64,000 bases of DNA from Aurantiacibacter luteus (GTDB taxonomy: Bacteria > Pseudomonadota > Alphaproteobacteria > Sphingomonadales > Sphingomonadaceae). A model generated the notes under the pieces. It saw only the letters and a program-made list of their open reading frames with translations. It did not search any database and was not told the origin of the DNA. Every line of letters begins with the position of its first letter. The stretch's first letter is position 1. This document shows, in pieces, positions 58,256 through 64,000 of this stretch. The DNA lies in contig NZ_LBHB01000003.1 in NCBI RefSeq assembly GCF_001010945.1, positions 62,001-126,000 of the forward strand, in the 5' to 3' direction. Both the position numbers and the translations under genes were made by a program.

Positions 58256-59026
58256 ATGGCAAACTGGAACGAGAACCGGACCCGGCAGGGCTTCGGCACC
58301 GCTCCCGGCCAGATGGGCGACGTCACCTCGCGCACCACGATGGACGCGGGTCTGCGTGGGCACATGCTCTCGATCTACAACTACATGGCTTCGGGCGTGC
58401 TACTCACCGGCATCGTCGCACTGCTTACGTGGCAGAGCGGGCTCGCCGCCGAGATCATGACCGGGCCGATGCGCTGGATCGTCGCGCTTTCGCCGCTGGC
58501 CATCGTGTTCGCGATGAGCTTCGGGCGCGACCGCTTTTCCACCGGCACCCTGCAGCTTATGTTCTGGGCCTTTGCCGTGCTGATGGGCCTGTCGCTGTCG
58601 TCTGTTTTCGCGATCTACACCGGCGCTTCCATCGCCACGACCTTCTTCGCCACGGCCAGCGGTTTCGCCGCGCTCAGCCTGTGGGGCTATACCACGAAGA
58701 AGGACATTTCGGGCTGGGGCAGCTTCCTGATCGTCGGCGTGATCGGTCTGCTGGTCGCGATGATCGCCAACATGTTCATCCAGTCCTCGGGTCTGGCCAT
58801 GGCGATTCCGTTCATCGGCGTGCTGATCTTCGCGGGCCTCACCGCCTACGACACGCAGCGCCTGAAGCACGAGTACCTGATGGTGCGCCAGGCCGGCATG
58901 ACCAACCCCGCCGTCGCTGCCGCCTATCCTGTGGGCAAGATGGTGATCCTTGGCGCGCTGACGTTGTACCTCGATTTCGTCAACATGTTCACCTTCCTGC
59001 TGCAGTTCATGGGCAGCCGCGAGTAG
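58256..59026 (+). CDS. Bax inhibitor-1/YccA family membrane protein
   Basis: 256 residues, seven membrane helices, UPF0005/BI-1 (TMBIM) family, with the C-terminal GLTAYDTQRLKHEY and ALTLYLDFVNMFTFLLQF that include the di-aspartyl pH-sensor area. Bacterial relatives conduct Ca2+ or protect membrane proteins. ATG at 58256 follows AGGAG by 10 bases; an upstream TTG at 58247 would be too close. A strong terminator follows. Confidence 0.9.
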   Translation: MANWNENRTRQGFGTAPGQMGDVTSRTTMDAGLRGHMLSIYNYMASGVLLTGIVALLTWQSGLAAEIMTGPMRWIVALSPLAIVFAMSFGRDRFSTGTLQLMFWAFAVLMGLSLSSVFAIYTGASIATTFFATASGFAALSLWGYTTKKDISGWGSFLIVGVIGLLVAMIANMFIQSSGLAMAIPFIGVLIFAGLTAYDTQRLKHEYLMVRQAGMTNPAVAAAYPVGKMVILGALTLYLDFVNMFTFLLQFMGSRE

Positions 59027-59071
59027 GCTGCCGCGACAAGGTCCGATTGTTGCAATCGGGACTCACATTCG

Positions 59072-59105
59072 TGCCCGGGGAGCATAAACGCTTCCCGGGC
59101 ATTTT
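59072..59105 (+). terminator. Rho-independent terminator after the BI-1 gene
   Basis: Twelve-base stem TGCCCGGGGAGC (59072-59083) with GCTTCCCGGGCA (59090-59101), one G-U pair, six-base loop, followed by TTTTCTTT. A second hairpin just before it (CCGATTG, loop TTG, CAATCGG, at 59043-59059) may add to it. Confidence 0.9.
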
Positions 59106-59189
59106 CTTTGTCCGTCCGGGGCGTTAGTCATCACCGCTTCAGGGACGGGAGGGGAAAGTTTCGTCCCAGCATAGGAAGCCAAGCGCATC

Positions 59190-60119
59190 ATGACCAAGCC
59201 GCCGATTACCATCCGCACCATCGCCGTGCGGGCGGTCGCCACAGCCACCGCCGTCGCCATGCTGGCGGCCTGCGCCACCCCGCCGCCACCGCCGCCACCC
59301 CCGCCGCCGCCGCCGCCCCCACCGCCGGTGGTCGAAGCCGTGCCCTACCGTCCGCTGCCGCCGCCGCAGGCCGCCTACCAGATGGACCTGCCGATGAAGG
59401 ATTCGCTAGGCAACCGGGTCACGGTCAACACCGCGCTGACCACCGACGAGGCCGTGTGGCATTTCCGGTCCGGCTGGAACGTCGCCGCGCTCAACTGCAC
59501 CCGTCCCGAGGACCAGGCTATCATCGATACCTACGCGCAGATGCTGCGCGCCGAGGCCTCGCGCCTCAATTCGGCGAACAATGCCGTCGATGCGCGCTAT
59601 CGCAGCGATGCGGGCGGTGATCGGCGCGCGGCCCTGCTCGCGCGTGAGACTCACGCGACCAGCGTCTACAACTACTTCGCCACGCCCGGCGCGCGGCGCG
59701 AGCTGTGCACGGCCGCGCTGGCGGTGGCGAACGACTATGCCGCCGCCCGGCCGACCGACTTCGACAGCTTCGCCATTGCCGGCCTGCAGCGCTACGAGAT
59801 GGCGTTCGAACGGTTCTTCCAGGCCTACGAGGAATACCAGGCCGCATCGACCGCGTGGGACCAGCGATATGGCGCACGTTACGGCGCCTCGCAGCCCGGC
59901 TGGGTCGCGCTCTACGGTACGGCTGCCCAGCAGCGTGCGGCGGGCGTGGCCGGCGTGGGTGCCTTCCCCGACGATCCGATTTCCGTTCCCGACGGCGAAA
60001 CCGGCGCCGCGGTGCCGGTCATCCCGGTCGACGAGACGAACGCGGGAACGCCCGTGGTGCAGCCGCTGCCGGGCAATACCGGCGTGGTCGTGCCGCCCGC
60101 GCAGCCCAGCGGTAACTAA
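59190..60119 (+). CDS. Lipoprotein with polyproline stretch, function unknown
   Basis: 309 residues. Lipobox LAAC after a hydrophobic segment, then 16 consecutive prolines that should span the periplasm or wall and may need EF-P for translation. The helical body is rich in Tyr and Ala (QAYEEYQAASTAWDQRYG) and the tail is Pro/Val/Gly-rich. No family recognised. ATG at 59190. A GC-rich hairpin lies after the stop. Confidence 0.78.
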   Translation: MTKPPITIRTIAVRAVATATAVAMLAACATPPPPPPPPPPPPPPPPVVEAVPYRPLPPPQAAYQMDLPMKDSLGNRVTVNTALTTDEAVWHFRSGWNVAALNCTRPEDQAIIDTYAQMLRAEASRLNSANNAVDARYRSDAGGDRRAALLARETHATSVYNYFATPGARRELCTAALAVANDYAAARPTDFDSFAIAGLQRYEMAFERFFQAYEEYQAASTAWDQRYGARYGASQPGWVALYGTAAQQRAAGVAGVGAFPDDPISVPDGETGAAVPVIPVDETNAGTPVVQPLPGNTGVVVPPAQPSGN

Positions 60120-60125
60120 GGCGAA

Positions 60126-60151
60126 AGGGGAAGGGGATTTTCCCCTTCCCT
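60126..60151 (+). terminator. Hairpin after the polyproline lipoprotein gene
   Basis: AGGGGAAGGGGA (60126-60137) pairs with TCCCCTTCCCT (60141-60151) with one bulge. There is no U-tract beyond it, so termination strength is uncertain. Confidence 0.6.
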
Positions 60152-60230
60152 GTGCCGACAAGTCTCGCTAAGGAGCGCGCCTTCGCCGCATCGCCCACCC
60201 GGGTTCGCGGCTAAGTCAGGACACTGGAAC

Positions 60231-61711
<1,481 letters not shown>

Positions 61712-61729
61712 GGCGCTAGGGCGGCAAGC

Positions 61730-62851
61730 GTGACCATCGCCGACCCATCGCAGCTCGCCAGCGCCCGCCGCCTCGTGGTGAAGGTCGGCTCCGCCCTGCT
61801 GGTCGAGCGCGGAAGCCCTCGCGTCGAATGGCTGGCCTCGCTCGCCGCCGATATCGCCATGCTGCGCGCAAAGGGCGTGGAGGTCATCGTCGTCTCGTCC
61901 GGCGCCATCGCGCTCGGCGCGGCGCGGCTGGGACTTGCAAAGGGCGGGCGCGGCAGCCTTGCCGACGCGCAAGCCGCGGCCTCGGTCGGGCAGGTGGACC
62001 TGGCGCGGCTGTGGTGCGACGCGCTCGCGCCCCACGGGCTGACCGCCGCGCAGATGCTCGTCACCATCGGCGACCTCGAGGATCGTCGCCGCTACCTCAA
62101 TGCCGCCGCCACGCTGGCGCGGCTGGTGGAGGCGGGCGCGATCCCCGTGGTCAACGAGAACGATTCGGTCGCCACCGAGGAAATTCGTTTCGGCGACAAC
62201 GACCGCCTCGCCGCGCGCGTGGCACAAGCGGCAGGGGCGGAGGCGGTGCTGCTGCTCTCGGACGTCGACGGCCTCTACGACCGCTCGCCGAAGGAGCCGG
62301 GCGCGGCGCTGGTCCCGCGCGTGGAAGGCGTCACCCCGGAAATCGTCGCGATGGCGGACGGCGGCTCCTCGTCGGGCCTGGGATCGGGCGGGATGCTCGC
62401 CAAGCTGCAGGCAGCGCGTATCGCCGAACGGGCGGGCATCGCGCTCGTCATCGCCAACGGCACGGCCTCCTCGCCCGTCGCCGCCTTGCTTGCGAGCGGC
62501 ACTGGCACGCTGTTCGTGCCGCAGGCCGATGCCAGCGCGCGCAAGGCCTGGCTCGGCGGGCGTCTCGCGCCATCGGGCGTCATCACCGTGGACGCTGGCT
62601 GCGTCGAGGCGCTGGGCAAGGGCGCGAGCCTGCTGGCACCCGGCATGACCGCTGTGGACGGCGATTTCGCACGCGGCGACCTCGTCGCCATGCATGGGCC
62701 GAAGGGCGAACGGCTGGGGCAGGGGCTGGTCGAATATACCGCCGCCGAATGCCGCGCGATCCTGGGCCTGAAGCAGGAGGCGCAGGCGGAGCGCCTCGGC
62801 TATGCCCCGCGCGCCGCCGTGATCCACCGCGACCACATGGTGCGCGAATGA
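61730..62851 (+). CDS. proB: Glutamate 5-kinase
   Basis: 373-residue kinase for the first step of proline synthesis. Amino acid kinase domain (VVKVGSALLV, VVSSGAIALGA, NENDSVATEEIRFGDND) and a C-terminal PUA domain from about residue 280. It is normally feedback-inhibited by proline. GTG at 61730 is chosen because it leads directly into the kinase fold. The stop overlaps the epimerase-like gene (ATGA). Confidence 0.95.
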   Translation: MTIADPSQLASARRLVVKVGSALLVERGSPRVEWLASLAADIAMLRAKGVEVIVVSSGAIALGAARLGLAKGGRGSLADAQAAASVGQVDLARLWCDALAPHGLTAAQMLVTIGDLEDRRRYLNAAATLARLVEAGAIPVVNENDSVATEEIRFGDNDRLAARVAQAAGAEAVLLLSDVDGLYDRSPKEPGAALVPRVEGVTPEIVAMADGGSSSGLGSGGMLAKLQAARIAERAGIALVIANGTASSPVAALLASGTGTLFVPQADASARKAWLGGRLAPSGVITVDAGCVEALGKGASLLAPGMTAVDGDFARGDLVAMHGPKGERLGQGLVEYTAAECRAILGLKQEAQAERLGYAPRAAVIHRDHMVRE

Positions 62852-63756
62852 GGCTGGCGCTGACAGGTGGCACCGGCTTCGTCGGGCAGGCGGTGCTGGA
62901 CGAGGCGGGCCGGCGCGGCTGGCAGGTCACGGCGCTTGCCCGCCGCGACATGGCTCCGCGCGAAGGCGTGGACTGGGTGCGCGGCGACCTTGCCGATCAT
63001 GCCGCGCTCGCCCGGCTCGCCCAAGGTGCCGACGCCGTGCTGCACGTCGCGGGCGTGGTCAGCGCGCCCGACAAGGCGGGCTTTGCAGCGGGCAATGTCG
63101 ATGGCACGCGGGCCGTGGTCGATGCCGCGCGCGATGCCGGTGTTGCCCGTTTCGTCCACGTCTCCTCGCTCGCCGCGCGCGAACCCGGCCTGTCGGACTA
63201 CGGCCACTCCAAGCGCCTCGCTGAAGAGGTGGTGCAGGTCAGCGGGCTCGACTGGACCGTGGTGCGCCCGCCCGCGATTTACGGCCCGCGCGATACGGAG
63301 ATGTTCGAGCTGTTTCGCGCCGCGCGCTGGTGCGTGCTGCCGATGCCGCCCCGAGGCCGCGCTTCCTACATTCATGTCGAGGACCTGGCGCGGCTGCTGC
63401 TCGACCTCGTCCCGGCCCGGGAGGCTGCGAGCGGTCGCATCTTCGAGCCCGACGACGGCCATGCGGGCGGATGGAGCCACCAGGACGTCGGCCATGCCAT
63501 CGGTCGGGCCGTGGGCCGCCGTGTCTGGGCGCCCAGCCTGCCGGGCCGCCTTCTGACCGCTGCCGCGCGCCTCGATCGCAAGCTGCGCGGAGACAAGGCG
63601 AAGCTTACGCCCGACCGCGCCCGCTACATGGCCCACCCAGACTGGACCGCGCGTGCCGAGCGCGCCGTGCCCGGCGACATCTGGCAGCCGCGGATCGGGT
63701 TGGAGGCCGGTCTTGCCGAGACCGCGCGCTGGTATGGCGAGGCCGGCTGGCTGTAA
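62848..63756 (+). CDS. NAD-dependent epimerase/dehydratase-like protein
   Basis: 302-residue extended SDR. NAD motif TGGTGFVGQAV, a Ser in HVSSLAARE and the catalytic Tyr-Lys in YGHSKRLAEE, then VVRPPAIYGPRD. This subgroup resembles NDUFA9-like or sugar-nucleotide epimerases of unknown substrate. ATG at 62848 overlapping proB; the pairing does not reveal a role in proline metabolism. Confidence 0.88.
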   Translation: MRLALTGGTGFVGQAVLDEAGRRGWQVTALARRDMAPREGVDWVRGDLADHAALARLAQGADAVLHVAGVVSAPDKAGFAAGNVDGTRAVVDAARDAGVARFVHVSSLAAREPGLSDYGHSKRLAEEVVQVSGLDWTVVRPPAIYGPRDTEMFELFRAARWCVLPMPPRGRASYIHVEDLARLLLDLVPAREAASGRIFEPDDGHAGGWSHQDVGHAIGRAVGRRVWAPSLPGRLLTAAARLDRKLRGDKAKLTPDRARYMAHPDWTARAERAVPGDIWQPRIGLEAGLAETARWYGEAGWL

Positions 63757-63858
63757 TCCTCGCAAATGTAAACGGAAATGGCTTGCCACGGCGGGCGGGT
63801 TTGATACGTTGCGCCGTCTGTCCGGTATGGGAGCCGGACCGTTTATGAGGGGGATTTC

Positions 63859-64000
63859 ATGGCAAAGAGGGCAAAGCCCGTTTCGCGTCGTTCGTTCGTA
63901 GCGCTGGTCACCGGCGCGGCGGCAGCTTCGGTGGTTGCGGTGCCGGCAATGGCGCAGCGCACCGGTCGTACGGACAGCGACGCCAACGACCGGGCCGGCT
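63859..64000 (+). CDS. Exported protein with Tat-like signal, cut by window end
   Basis: Only 47 residues are visible. A twin-arginine-like signal (SRRSFVALVTGAAAASVVAV) ends in an AMAQ cleavage site, followed by RTGRTDSDANDRAG. GAGGGGG six bases upstream supports the ATG at 63859. The product cannot be named from this part. The 102 bases before it show no gene. Confidence 0.75.
   Translation, partial: MAKRAKPVSRRSFVALVTGAAAASVVAVPAMAQRTGRTDSDANDRAG

Noticed and set aside
59275-59332. Proline-codon repeat as a possible CRISPR-like or satellite array
   Set aside because: It is an in-frame CCN run within a lipoprotein gene, with no spacers and no repeats of equal length.

Overview
The window is high-GC, gene-dense alphaproteobacterial DNA. 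Gene content points to Sphingomonadales, most likely an Erythrobacteraceae-type organism: a complete alphaproteobacterial dcw cluster, a TamA/TamB pair, CcmA/CcmB, Bpt leucyltransferase, an obgE-proB pair and a sphingolipid-type desaturase. The taxon is inferred from gene families and style only; there is no rRNA to confirm it. Genes are packed tightly, and many pairs are joined by ATGA, GTGA or TGATG overlaps.

Layout. 1-10.5 kb: a truncated amidohydrolase and a hydroxyacid dehydrogenase (minus), threonine ammonia-lyase, Bpt, then the envelope pair tamA-tamB. 10.6-13.0 kb (minus): a fasciclin lipoprotein, a Gly/Asn- and Tyr-rich secreted protein and a GH24 lysozyme. 13.0-17.6 kb: an XRE regulator/membrane-protein operon behind three phased operator palindromes, two paralogous four-cysteine secreted proteins, and glnB-glnA (minus). 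A 3' stub of glnA and a 3' stub of the membrane-protein gene lie between the two secreted-protein genes, marking a recombination junction. 17.7-35.6 kb: mostly metabolic and transport genes (argC, a DES1-like desaturase with dgkA, an M17 aminopeptidase, map, a Na+/H+ antiporter, ccmAB, an APC permease with phhB, an SDR, an S9 peptidase, a glycosyltransferase, alkA, a ferredoxin, cysteine synthase).

35.6-54.9 kb is the complete division and cell wall cluster mraZ-rsmH-ftsL-ftsI-murE-murF-mraY-murD-ftsW-murG-murC-murB-ddl-ftsQ-ftsA-ftsZ, all on the plus strand. It covers lipid II synthesis from UDP-MurNAc precursors through MraY/MurG and the septal machinery. It is preceded by four GGGA motifs at exact 10-bp spacing that look like an MraZ operator, and is interrupted once, between murB and ddl, by a copy of a dispersed repeat. 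54.9-64 kb: a TPR-SPOR protein, a YbjN protein, proC, a Bax-inhibitor-1 family protein, a proline-rich lipoprotein, tRNA-Ala(CGC), a strongly structured 325-base intergenic region, obgE, proB, an NAD-dependent epimerase-like protein and a truncated exported protein.

No CRISPR array, intact insertion sequence, rRNA or replication origin was recognised. The most unusual items are the chimeric duplication at 13.9-15.8 kb, the phased operators, the DES1-like desaturase, the FtsA with substituted nucleotide-motif acids, and the structured region after the tRNA.
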